This document shows, one piece after another, positions 40,447 through 48,724 of a DNA stretch of 64,000 nt. The position numbers and the translations under genes were made by a program. Below the pieces are notes generated by a model, which searched no databases, was not told where the DNA came from, and worked only from the letters and a program-made list of their open reading frames with translations. Position 1 is the first letter of the stretch; the number at the start of each line of letters is the position of its first letter. Origin of the DNA: DASZTV01 sp035548125 (lineage in GTDB: Bacteria > Actinomycetota > Actinomycetes > JAFAQI01); the NCBI GenBank assembly GCA_035548125.1, contig DASZTV010000068.1, positions 31,419-95,418 of the forward strand. Reading direction: 5' to 3'.

Positions 40447-41309
40447 TGGGCACGGGCGTGAGCTTCTACCTGCAGCAGCCGTTCGCGCAGCACGCACTGA
40501 TCGCGGCGGGGCTGATCTCCATCGCGTGCGGCCTGCTCGGACCGTTTGTCGTCACGCGCGGCGCGGCCTTTGCGGTGCACGGCACTGCGGAGCTCGCATT
40601 CACCGGTGCCGCCGCGGGACTACTCATCAGCGACAACCCAGTGGTCGGCGCCCTGGTCGGGTCGGTCGTCGTCGCAACCGCGATCGGCGTGCTGGGCACC
40701 CGTGCCCGCGAACGTGACTCCGCGATCGGCGTGATCCTTGCGTTCGGCCTAGGGCTCGGCGTCCTGCTGCTGGGGCACTACCACGGCTTCGCGAGCGAGG
40801 CGACCAACATCCTGTTCGGCTACATCTACGGCGTCAGCAACCGTCAACTCGTCGTACTTCTCGTCATCGTCGCAGTCGTCATCGTCGCGACGGCGGTGAT
40901 GTTCCGCCCGCTGCTGTTCGCCAGCGTCGACCCCGAGCTCGCCGAGGCCCGCGGTGTTCCGGTGCGCCTCGTCGGCCTGCTGTTCCTCTACCTCCTCGCC
41001 GTGACGGTGACCGAGGCAGCACAGATCGTGGGCACGCTCCTCGTGCTCAGCCTGACCATTACGCCTGCAGCGGCGGCGCAGCGGTTGTCGGCCCGACCGA
41101 TCGTCGTCACCGGCCTCTCGGTGCTGTTCGCGTTCCTTGCGGCCGACGGCGGGCTGGTGGCGAACCTCGAGCACCCGTCGGTGAAGGCGAGTGTCTACGT
41201 GACGTTCATCAGCTTCGGGATCTACGTCCTGGCGCGAGTCGCCGGCCATCTCTTCGGTACGCGACGCCCGGTTTCGGCCGAGACGGGCGGTGAGCACCAC
41301 CATGGCTGA
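40446..41309 (+). CDS. znuB: Metal ABC transporter permease
   Basis: A 287-residue membrane subunit of the ABC-3 family with about eight helices. Family motifs include LLGPFVVTRGAAFAVHGTAELAFTGAA and ARGVPVRLVGLLFLYLLAV. The end HLFGTRRP...GGEHHHG is His-rich. It shares one base with the znuC stop, so it is translationally coupled, and it overlaps the repressor gene. Confidence 0.92.
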   Translation: MGTGVSFYLQQPFAQHALIAAGLISIACGLLGPFVVTRGAAFAVHGTAELAFTGAAAGLLISDNPVVGALVGSVVVATAIGVLGTRARERDSAIGVILAFGLGLGVLLLGHYHGFASEATNILFGYIYGVSNRQLVVLLVIVAVVIVATAVMFRPLLFASVDPELAEARGVPVRLVGLLFLYLLAVTVTEAAQIVGTLLVLSLTITPAAAAQRLSARPIVVTGLSVLFAFLAADGGLVANLEHPSVKASVYVTFISFGIYVLARVAGHLFGTRRPVSAETGGEHHHG

Positions 41310-41727
41310 CCCCAGGTCGCGTCGCCGGTCGACTCGGCAGGGCGCGGCGGTGGACGAGGCGCTCGCGACCACCGATGGCTTCCGTACCGCGCAGGCCCTC
41401 TACGACGAGCTGCGTCGCGGCGGACAGCAGGTCGGGCTGACGACGGTCTACCGGCATCTGCGCCGACTCGCGGAGGACGGCGCGGTCGATGTGGTGGTAC
41501 GCCCGGACGGCGAGGCGGCGTACCGGCTCTGCGGCCCGAGCAGCTCTGGTGAGCCGGAGCAGCATCATCACCACCTGGTGTGCCGGACCTGCGGCTACTC
41601 CGTGGAGATCGAAGGTCCTGAGGTGGAGGCGTGGGCGCAGCGGGTGGCTGCCGACGCGGGCTTCACCGACGTCAGTCACACCCTCGAGATCTTCGGGGAA
41701 TGCGGTCGCCACAGCACGACTGGATAG
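41302..41727 (+). CDS. zur: Fur-family repressor, probable Zur
   Basis: A 141-residue Fur-family protein. The winged helix carries TTVYRHLRRLAEDGAV. The metal region is QHHHHLVCRTCG, with one Cys-x2-Cys and a C-terminal FGECGRH in place of the second pair. I chose ATG 41302 because GGTGAG lies 8 nt before it; GTG 41290 would add four residues. It overlaps the znuB end. Because it is the last gene of the znu operon, it is most likely the zinc sensor that binds the palindrome at 38674. Confidence 0.88.
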   Translation: MADPRSRRRSTRQGAAVDEALATTDGFRTAQALYDELRRGGQQVGLTTVYRHLRRLAEDGAVDVVVRPDGEAAYRLCGPSSSGEPEQHHHHLVCRTCGYSVEIEGPEVEAWAQRVAADAGFTDVSHTLEIFGECGRHSTTG

Positions 41728-41740
41728 GTACCGTCGGCAC

Positions 41741-42439
41741 GTGACGGGCGTGGCAGCGGATGAGGCTGCGCGGGTCGATGGATTGCGTCACGCGCAGACT
41801 CTTGCTCGCCGGCTGTTCGACGCGATCGAGGATGCCGGAACCATTCGTCCAGGCATCACCGAACGCGAAGCGAGTGACGCCATCAAGCGGCTCGCAGCCG
41901 ATGTTCTCGGCGTCGAGCGGCACTGGCACAAGCGGGTAATCCGGGCCGGTGCCAACACGCTGCTGCCCTACCGGGCCAACCCGCCGCTTCGGGTGATCGA
42001 GGACGACGACATCGTGTACGCCGACCTCGGTCCGATCTTCGAGGAGTGGGAGGCCGACTTCGGCCGCACGTACGTATTCGGCGACGATCCGGAGAAGCTG
42101 CGGCTGACCGCGGCACTGCCCCGGGCATTCGACGCCGGCCGTGCATTCTTTGAGCAGACTGCCGACATCACCGGCGACCAGCTGTTCGAGTTCATGGTTG
42201 CCGAGGGCGAGCGCCACGGCTACGAGTGGGGCGGCACGATCGCCGGACATCTGGTGGGGCAGTTTCCCCACGATCTCGCGGAGGGCGATGAGGATTACTC
42301 CCGCGTCACTCCGGGCAACGACCGCCCGATGCGTGGACTCGACAGCGCCGGGCGGGTTTGCCACTGGATCCTCGAGGTGCACCTGGTCGACCGGGAACGG
42401 CAGATCGGCGGCTTCTATGAGGAGCTGCTCGATCTCTGA
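41741..42439 (+). CDS. M24 family metallopeptidase-like protein
   Basis: A 232-residue pita-bread-fold protein related to Xaa-Pro aminopeptidases. Candidate metal ligands are Asp in VYADLGPIF, Asp in EADFGRTYVFG, His in GTIAGHLVGQFPHD and Glu in ILEVHLVD; the last Glu is less clear. It lacks the N-terminal domain of classical aminopeptidase P. GTG start, 13 bp after zur. Whether it is an active peptidase is uncertain. Confidence 0.8.
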   Translation: MTGVAADEAARVDGLRHAQTLARRLFDAIEDAGTIRPGITEREASDAIKRLAADVLGVERHWHKRVIRAGANTLLPYRANPPLRVIEDDDIVYADLGPIFEEWEADFGRTYVFGDDPEKLRLTAALPRAFDAGRAFFEQTADITGDQLFEFMVAEGERHGYEWGGTIAGHLVGQFPHDLAEGDEDYSRVTPGNDRPMRGLDSAGRVCHWILEVHLVDRERQIGGFYEELLDL

Positions 42440-43220
42440 CGGCGGCTCCGGCCACGGACGGCCGCGAATCGCCGGCGACTTCGACTACGAGGCCGGCGGA
42501 GCGGGCTACGCCCTGCACCGCAGGCCGGATCCGCGCATCGAGGCCTACATCCGCACCGCGCTCGGCAACGCCGAGACCGTGGTCAACGTCGGGGCCGGAG
42601 CGGGTTCGTACGAGCCGCACGATCGCGAGGTCACGGCCGTCGAGCCGTCCGCGACGATGCGCAGTCAGCGCCCACCGGACCTGGCGCCGGCCATCGACGG
42701 GGTCGCGGAGGCGCTGCCCTTCCCGGACGACTGGTTCGACGCCGCAATGGCGACGTTCACGATCCACCAGTGGCGCGATGTCGAGCAGGGACTGGGCGAG
42801 CTGCGGCGGGTCAGTCGCGGGCCGGTCGTCGTGTTGACGGCCGACGGTGATGCGCTTGCCGGCTTCTGGCTCGCGGAGTACTCACCGGAGGTGATCGCGG
42901 CGGAGCGACGGCGCTATCCGCCGATGTCGCTGATCCAGGACGCGCTCGGCGGATCGAGCGCGGTGTTGCCCATCCCGATCCCGTTCGACTGCACGGATGG
43001 TTTCGGCGAGGCGTTCTACGGACGTCCTGAGGAGCTGTTGAAGCCAGCGGTCCGGCAGGCGCAGTCGGCATGGGGCTTCATCGATCCGGCCGACGTCGAG
43101 CGCGCGGTCGAGCGGCTGCGGTCCGACCTCGAGTCCGGCGAGTGGGACCGTCGCCACGGCGCGCTGCGTAGCGAGCCGGAGTACCAAGGGTCGCTGCGGT
43201 TGGTGGTCGCCCATCCTTAG
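42417..43220 (+). CDS. Class I SAM-dependent methyltransferase
   Basis: A 267-residue methyltransferase. The SAM loop is VVNVGAGAGSYEP, motif II is AVEPSATM, and a later AEALPFPDDWFDAAMATFTIHQW is typical of UbiE/type 11 enzymes. The only in-frame start before these motifs is ATG 42417, which overlaps the M24 gene by 23 bp and lacks a strong ribosome site. The substrate is unknown. Confidence 0.82.
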   Translation: MRSCSISDGGSGHGRPRIAGDFDYEAGGAGYALHRRPDPRIEAYIRTALGNAETVVNVGAGAGSYEPHDREVTAVEPSATMRSQRPPDLAPAIDGVAEALPFPDDWFDAAMATFTIHQWRDVEQGLGELRRVSRGPVVVLTADGDALAGFWLAEYSPEVIAAERRRYPPMSLIQDALGGSSAVLPIPIPFDCTDGFGEAFYGRPEELLKPAVRQAQSAWGFIDPADVERAVERLRSDLESGEWDRRHGALRSEPEYQGSLRLVVAHP

Positions 43221-43252
43221 CCGACCGCCTCCCGTGAGGGATGCTGTTGTCC

Positions 43253-44800
43253 GTGAGCGACGAGGGTGAGGTCCGCCCCGAACTGGAACGGGTCCGCGAG
43301 CGCCAGCATCGGCTGACTGACGAGGCCCGCCCGGATGCAGTGGCCAAGGTGCACGCCCGCGGCCGCCGCACCATTCGCGAGAACCTCGCCGACCTGTACG
43401 ACGCGGGAAGCTTCCACGAGTGGGGCGGCCTCGCGATCGCAGCGCAGCGCGGGCGCCGAAGCCTGGAGGACCTGCTCGCGTCGACCGCCGCAGATGGCGT
43501 GATCACAGGTGTCGGCACCGTCGACGGGCGGCGAGTTGCCGTCGTCGGCTACGACTCGATGGTGCTCGCGGGCACGCAGGGCGCGATCGGTCACAAGAAG
43601 ACCGACCGTTTCCTCGAGGTCGTGCGGCGCGAACGGTTGCCGCTCGTGTTGTTCGCCGAGGGTGGGGGTGGCAGGCCGGGCGACGTGGACGTGCGAACGG
43701 CCGGCGGTCTCGACGTGCCGACCTTCGGCCGGTTCGCCGCGTTGTCCGGCGTGGTTCCGCGCATCGGCGTCGCGTCGGGACGTTGCTTCGCCGGCAACGC
43801 GTCGCTGTTCGGTCTGTGCGACGTGACGATCGCCACCCCTGAAGCGAGCATCGGCATGGCGGGTCCCGCGATGATCGAAGGCGGCGGGCTCGGCGTCGTC
43901 GACGCGGACGAGGTGGGTCCGCAGGAGATGCACGTCAAGATCGGCACCGTCGACGTCAGCGCCGCGGACGACGCCGACTCCGTCGACGTCGCGAAGCGGG
44001 CGTTGACGGCGTTCGTCCCGGACCTGCCGAAGTGGTCCGAAACCGATCAGGCGCTGCTGCGCGACGTCGTACCGGAGAACCGCCGGCGCGCCTACGAGGT
44101 GCGCAAGGCGTTGACTCTCCTGGCCGACGAGGGCTCGGTCCTCGAGCTGCGGCCGCGGTTCGCGCGAGGGATGGTGACCGCCTTCGCCCGGATCGAAGGC
44201 AGGGCGATCGGCGTGATCGCCAACAATCCGCTGCACCTCGCGGGAGCCATCACCAGCGAGTGTGCGGACAAGGCGTCCCGGTTCCTGCAGCTGTGCGATG
44301 CGTTCGACCTTCCGGTGCTGTCCCTGTGCGACACCCCGGGGATGATGGTGGGCCCCGCGGCCGAGCAGACCGGTCTGGTCCGGCATACCTCCCGGCTGTT
44401 CACCGTCGGCGCCACGATGACGGCGCCGATCGTGATGGTGATCCTTCGCAAGGGCTACGGGCTCGGCGCGATGGCGATGGCGGGAGGGGACTTCCACGCG
44501 ACGCTCGCCACGCTCGCCTGGCCGACCGGGGAGATCGGAGGGATGGGGCTCGAAGGCGCCGTCCGGCTTGCGATGCGCAAGGAGCTCGCGGCGATCGAGG
44601 ACGACGACGAGCGGCAGCGGACCTACGACGCGCTCGTCGCTGCGGCGTACGAGCAGGGCGGCGCGCTGTCTGCCGCGAGCTACGACGAGATCGACGACGT
44701 GATCGACCCGGCGCTCACCCGGGAACGGGTATCGGCACTGTTGGGTGCGTGGCGCCCGCCGCCCCGCGACGGCCGGCGCCGCGTGGTCGACACCTGGTAG
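43253..44800 (+). CDS. Acyl-CoA carboxylase carboxyltransferase (beta) subunit
   Basis: A 515-residue carboxyltransferase with both crotonase-like halves. It moves CO2 from biotin to an acyl-CoA. The N-terminal half has HARGRRTIRENLADLYD, and the C-terminal half has GVIANNPLHLAGAITSECADKASRFLQLCDAFDLP in order, with LCDTPGMMVG. GTG 43253 is preferred over ATG 43241, where the GAGGG would abut the start. No biotin carboxylase lies beside it; accC and a separate biotin carrier are about 16 kb away. The acyl substrate is not evident. Confidence 0.88.
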   Translation: MSDEGEVRPELERVRERQHRLTDEARPDAVAKVHARGRRTIRENLADLYDAGSFHEWGGLAIAAQRGRRSLEDLLASTAADGVITGVGTVDGRRVAVVGYDSMVLAGTQGAIGHKKTDRFLEVVRRERLPLVLFAEGGGGRPGDVDVRTAGGLDVPTFGRFAALSGVVPRIGVASGRCFAGNASLFGLCDVTIATPEASIGMAGPAMIEGGGLGVVDADEVGPQEMHVKIGTVDVSAADDADSVDVAKRALTAFVPDLPKWSETDQALLRDVVPENRRRAYEVRKALTLLADEGSVLELRPRFARGMVTAFARIEGRAIGVIANNPLHLAGAITSECADKASRFLQLCDAFDLPVLSLCDTPGMMVGPAAEQTGLVRHTSRLFTVGATMTAPIVMVILRKGYGLGAMAMAGGDFHATLATLAWPTGEIGGMGLEGAVRLAMRKELAAIEDDDERQRTYDALVAAAYEQGGALSAASYDEIDDVIDPALTRERVSALLGAWRPPPRDGRRRVVDTW

Positions 44801-44878
44801 TCCCTGTCCAGCCCGGTCCCTCCGGCGGTGGGTTCCAGGGCCAGACCGTTGGGCTCGACGTTTGAGTAGGGTCCGTTC

Positions 44879-45856
44879 ATGCCGATCACGATGCCGTTGC
44901 CGCGCACGCCGGTGACCCTCGACAAGGTGGTGGAGGACCGCGACGCGGTCTGGCGGCTGATCGAGACGCACGCGCCGTACTGGCCGGTGCAGCGCTACTT
45001 CGCGAACAGTGCCGAGTACGCAACGCTGTCAGGCCAGGACGAGCCGGAGAAGATGATCGTCGCGCCCGTCTTCCGGGGCAACTGGGCCAACGAGGGCGAA
45101 GTGCTCGAGGGCGTGCAGCCGTTGCTCGAGAGCGAGGCATTCATCGGCGCAGCGAAGCAGTTGTTCGACGCGGAGATCATCCGTCCCACGACGGTCTACG
45201 TGAACCTCACCTGGCAGCTGCCGTTCCCGCAGGGGGCGGGGCACACGGACATCCCGGCGTTCCGCGGTTTCGACCGCACGAAGTGGCCGATCACCTTCCT
45301 GACGATCATGGGTCTGTCGGGGCTCTTCGAAGAAGAGCGAGTAAAGGTCGCGACCGGGGTCTCGTGGTTCTACTGCGGAAGCGACGGTGGCTTCGAGTAC
45401 TGGCCGGAGGGTCCGGACGGTCCGTCGGTCCTGCACGAAGGCGCGATCGACAACACCGCGATCGTCGCGGACAACGACTTCATGTGGCATCGCGTCCGGC
45501 CAACCGGACGGGTCGAGGACGGCATGGTCACGATGTCGAAGGACGCGGAGCTGGTCCGGCGCGGCGACGACGGCTGGGCGATCGTCGACGGCAGTGACGA
45601 ACTCGGTGCGTTCACCACTGACCGGCTGCGGGTCAGCCTGTCCTGGAAAGGCATCGCGTTCACCGACGACACCGACCGCCGCCGTCACGACGAGCACGTC
45701 GAGGACATCGATCTCGACGAGGTGCTGCGCCGCTTCAGTGCGGATTTCGCCGCGCGCGGTGAGTCCCTCGACATTCCGCCGGATCCGGTGCGTGACCCCG
45801 ACTTCGTGCGTACCCTGCGCGACGCCTACGTCCGGTACCCCTCGACCAGCGCCTGA
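44879..45856 (+). CDS. Putative non-haem Fe(II) oxygenase-like protein
   Basis: A 325-residue soluble protein of unknown family. A GHTDIPAF segment gives H122-x-D124. FMWHRVRPTGR gives H204 about 80 residues later, with Arg residues close by. This HxD...H + Arg pattern is the iron and co-substrate set of 2-oxoglutarate oxygenases of the phytanoyl-CoA type. No other domain. The call is inferred from this pattern alone. It stands apart from its neighbours by about 80 and 180 bp, so it is likely transcribed singly. Confidence 0.5.
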   Translation: MPITMPLPRTPVTLDKVVEDRDAVWRLIETHAPYWPVQRYFANSAEYATLSGQDEPEKMIVAPVFRGNWANEGEVLEGVQPLLESEAFIGAAKQLFDAEIIRPTTVYVNLTWQLPFPQGAGHTDIPAFRGFDRTKWPITFLTIMGLSGLFEEERVKVATGVSWFYCGSDGGFEYWPEGPDGPSVLHEGAIDNTAIVADNDFMWHRVRPTGRVEDGMVTMSKDAELVRRGDDGWAIVDGSDELGAFTTDRLRVSLSWKGIAFTDDTDRRRHDEHVEDIDLDEVLRRFSADFAARGESLDIPPDPVRDPDFVRTLRDAYVRYPSTSA

Positions 45857-46039
45857 CACTGCATCCGGACGCCGTCCGTCGTACGGCGCTTGGCGCGTGC
45901 GCTACGGCACTCCGATCAGCTACGTATCGGCGAAGTAGCCGCCCGGTCGCGGCCACCGGAACCGCATCGCGGACAATGGGGTGAAACCGCCGCGAAGTGG
46001 GGGCGGGTAACCGCCGGCGGCGCTTCGGGGAGATAAACC
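45857..46039 (+). promoter_or_regulatory. Structured leader upstream of the MmpL gene
   Basis: A 183-bp gap. Its last 75 nt contain GGGGTGAAACCGCCGCGAAG and a stem-loop GGCGG-GTAA-CCGCC (46004-46017), followed by a GGGGAG ribosome site. The GGGGTGAA block recalls part of actinobacterial cyclic-di-AMP (ydaO) riboswitches, but the GACAGCT element of that class is missing. I treat it as a structured 5' UTR, not as a proven riboswitch. Confidence 0.3.
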
Positions 46040-48241
46040 ATGAGTTGGCTCGCGCGCGTGTGCGTGCGGCACCGGTGGATCGTGGTTGCCCTGTGGGTTG
46101 CCGCGGGGCTCTACACGACCGTGATCGCCCACCGGGTCGGCTCGGAGTACTCCAACAGCTTCGACCTGCCCAACACCGACACCCAGCGTGCCATCGACCT
46201 GCTCCGTGCGGACTTCCCGCAGGCGGCCGGTGACGTCGACCAGGTCGTGGTTCGCGTCAGCCACGGCAAGGTGACCGACCCCGGTCCGCGGCGGGCCGAG
46301 GAAGCGCTGTTCAACCGGGTGGCCGCGATCCCTCATGTCGTGGGAGTGATCTCGCCGTTGGGCCCCGGTGGTGCGGCGCAGATCAGCAAGGACGGACGAA
46401 TCGCCTACGCGGTCGTGCAGTTCGACCATCTCGCTGACGTCCTCCCGCAGTCGACCATCACGCGGTTCATCGACGTCGCGAAAGCGGCGAACACCAAGGA
46501 TCTACAGGTCGAGCTCGAAGGCCAGGCCATCGAGCTGCAGCAGACCGTCAAGACCGGCCCGAGCGAGCTCGCGGGTGTGCTCGCATCTGCGATCGTCCTG
46601 TTCCTCGCCTTCGGCTCTTGGCGAGGGATGGTCACTCCTTTGGTGGCGGCGATCGCGGCCATCCTCGTCGGGACGTCCATCGAGGCGATGCTCTCCCACG
46701 CGCTGTCCGTCGCGCCGTTCGCTCAGCAGCTGTCGGTCCTGATGGGACTGGGCGTAGGGGTGGACTATGCCCTGTTCATCGTCAGCCGGCATCGCAACAA
46801 CCTGCTCCACGGGATGAGCGTCGAAGAGTCGATCGAAGCGTCGATCAACACCTCGGGTCGTGCGGTCTTGTTCGCCGGCGCGACGGTGTGCGTTGCGCTG
46901 CTGGGGCTCCTGCTGCTGAACATCACGTTCCTGGTCGGGGTTGCGGTCGGTACGGCCATCACGGTCGCCCTGACCATGCTCGCCTCGCTGACCTTGACGC
47001 CCGCACTCCTGGGCTTCATGGGGATGAAGGTGCTCGGCCGCCGGCGGCTTCGCCGGTTGCAGGAGCAGGGCCCCGACGACAGCCACGTGACCGGCGGCTG
47101 GCTGACCTGGGCGCGGACCGTGGAGCGCCATCGGCTGCCGCTTGCGGTGGTCGCGATCGGGGTGATCGTGGCGCTCGGCGCGCCGGCGTTCGCCATGCGG
47201 TTGGGCGCAGCGGACGCCGGTAACGATCCGGCGAACCAGACCACTCGCAAGGCCTACGACCTGCTCAGCGAGGGCTTCGGTGCCGGGTTCAACGGCAACA
47301 TGCAGGTGGTCGTCCAGCTGAAGCGCCGTGGTGGCGCCGGGGACCTCGCAGCGCTGCAGGCCGCGATCCGCGAGCAGCCGGACGTCGCACAGGTGTCTCC
47401 CGCGATCCTCGGGGTGAACCGGCAGACGGCGGTCTTCGTCGTGGTGCCCAAGTCCTCGCCGCAGGACCAGGCGACGACGGACCTCGTCAAGCGGCTGCGG
47501 AACACGATCATTCCGCGGGCCCTGCCCGGTTCGCCGGTGAAGCTCGCCTACGTCGGCGGCTCCACGGGCGCGATCATCGACTTCTCGAACGTCCTCGCGA
47601 GGAAGCTGCCGTTGTTCATCGGCGTCGTCGTCCTCGCTGCGGCGCTGCTGCTGATGATCGCCTTCCGCAGCCTGGTGATCCCGCTGACTGCATCGGTGAT
47701 GAACATCTTCGCGGCGGTCGCCAGCTTCGGCGTCCTGGTCTTCGTCTTCCAGGACGGGCACCTCGCGAACATCTTCACCATCGGCCGGCCCGGCCCGGTC
47801 GACGCGTTCGTCCCGGTGATGATGTTCGCGATCCTGTTCGGACTCTCGATGGACTACCAGGTGTTCCTCGTCAGCCGGATGCACGAGGAGTGGATCCACA
47901 CCGGCGACAACCGGCTGGCGGTGCGGGTCGGCCAGGCCGAGACCGGTCGGGTCATCACCGCTGCAGCGAGCATCATGATCGCGGTGTTCCTGGCATTCGT
48001 GTTCGGCGACCAGCGCCAGGTCTCGGAGTTCGGCCTGGGTTTGGCAGGGGCGGTCCTCATCGACGCGTTCGTGCTTCGCACTGTGCTGGTACCGGCGATC
48101 ATGCACACGCTCGGCAACGCCAACTGGTTCCTCCCGAGGTGGATGGATCGGACGCTGCCCCACCTTTCGATCGAGCCGCCCGACCGTACGTACGACGACG
48201 ACCTCACCCTCGCCGACTTCGAGCCACACGACGCCAAATAA
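46040..48241 (+). CDS. MmpL/RND family transporter
   Basis: A 733-residue RND-superfamily protein with two repeats. The first helix is followed by an extracytoplasmic loop (about 30-165), five helices (GLGVGVDYALFIVSRHRNN in the fourth), a short cytoplasmic link, then a second helix, loop and a five-helix bundle (GLSMDYQVFLVSRMHEEW). The D-Y pairs in both bundles are the proton relay of MmpL proteins. It should export lipids or drugs using the proton gradient. The ATG has a GGGGAGATAAACC ribosome site. Confidence 0.92.
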   Translation: MSWLARVCVRHRWIVVALWVAAGLYTTVIAHRVGSEYSNSFDLPNTDTQRAIDLLRADFPQAAGDVDQVVVRVSHGKVTDPGPRRAEEALFNRVAAIPHVVGVISPLGPGGAAQISKDGRIAYAVVQFDHLADVLPQSTITRFIDVAKAANTKDLQVELEGQAIELQQTVKTGPSELAGVLASAIVLFLAFGSWRGMVTPLVAAIAAILVGTSIEAMLSHALSVAPFAQQLSVLMGLGVGVDYALFIVSRHRNNLLHGMSVEESIEASINTSGRAVLFAGATVCVALLGLLLLNITFLVGVAVGTAITVALTMLASLTLTPALLGFMGMKVLGRRRLRRLQEQGPDDSHVTGGWLTWARTVERHRLPLAVVAIGVIVALGAPAFAMRLGAADAGNDPANQTTRKAYDLLSEGFGAGFNGNMQVVVQLKRRGGAGDLAALQAAIREQPDVAQVSPAILGVNRQTAVFVVVPKSSPQDQATTDLVKRLRNTIIPRALPGSPVKLAYVGGSTGAIIDFSNVLARKLPLFIGVVVLAAALLLMIAFRSLVIPLTASVMNIFAAVASFGVLVFVFQDGHLANIFTIGRPGPVDAFVPVMMFAILFGLSMDYQVFLVSRMHEEWIHTGDNRLAVRVGQAETGRVITAAASIMIAVFLAFVFGDQRQVSEFGLGLAGAVLIDAFVLRTVLVPAIMHTLGNANWFLPRWMDRTLPHLSIEPPDRTYDDDLTLADFEPHDAK

Positions 48242-48242
48242 G

Positions 48243-48260
48243 TTGCGTGCTAGCAGGCAA
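48243..48260. promoter_or_regulatory. MarR-type palindromic operator
   Basis: TTGCGTGCTAGCAGGCAA is an 18-nt palindrome broken by one symmetric pair. It lies directly after the MmpL stop and 18 bp before the MarR start, with TAAATA right behind it as a possible -10. It is a likely binding site for the MarR protein, giving autoregulation of the marR-MFS pair. Confidence 0.65.
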
Positions 48261-48277
48261 GTAAATATGCTGGAGCG

Positions 48278-48724
48278 GTGAGCTCCGCTTCCGACGTCCC
48301 GGCGCGACTGCGCGCGGTGGTCGGCAAGCTCTCCAGGCGGTTGGACGCGACTGCCCGGGGCAGCGGTCTCACGTCGAGCCAGTTGTCCGCCCTCGGTGTG
48401 GTCGCCCGTTCCGGGCCGCTGCGGCTCTCCGAGCTGGCCGACATCGAGCACATGAACCCCACGATGCTCAGCCGCATCGTCGGAGCGCTGGTGGACGAAG
48501 GTCTGCTCCGGCGCAAGCCCGACCCCGACGACCGCCGAGCGGGCCTGGTCGAGGTCACGGCGCTCGGGCGAAGGACCCACGATCGGCTCCGCGCAGAACG
48601 CGGTAAGGCGCTCGCCGATGGTCTGGCGGCGATGGCGGAACCGGACCGAGCGCTGGTGGAGTCGGCGCTGCCCGCGCTCGAGGCGCTGGTCGAAGCGATG
48701 CGCCGTGACGGCGGGACCCGATGA
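48278..48724 (+). CDS. MarR family regulator
   Basis: A 148-residue winged-helix dimer. Its recognition region is LSELADIEHMNPTMLSRIVGALVDEGLLRRKPDPDD split over helix and wing, with the conserved DDRR wing. GTG start. Its stop overlaps the MFS start (ATGA), so the two form one unit, and the 18-nt palindrome upstream is a likely operator. It probably derepresses the transporter when a ligand binds. Confidence 0.9.
   Translation: MSSASDVPARLRAVVGKLSRRLDATARGSGLTSSQLSALGVVARSGPLRLSELADIEHMNPTMLSRIVGALVDEGLLRRKPDPDDRRAGLVEVTALGRRTHDRLRAERGKALADGLAAMAEPDRALVESALPALEALVEAMRRDGGTR

Noticed and set aside
43236..43252. ATG 43241 as start of the carboxyltransferase
   Set aside because: The GAGGG ribosome site would directly touch this ATG. 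GTG 43253 has proper spacing.
46502..48580. 692-codon open frame on the minus strand
   Set aside because: It lies opposite the MmpL and MarR genes and is rich in Arg, Asp and His, as expected for a GC-rich antisense frame. No motifs.
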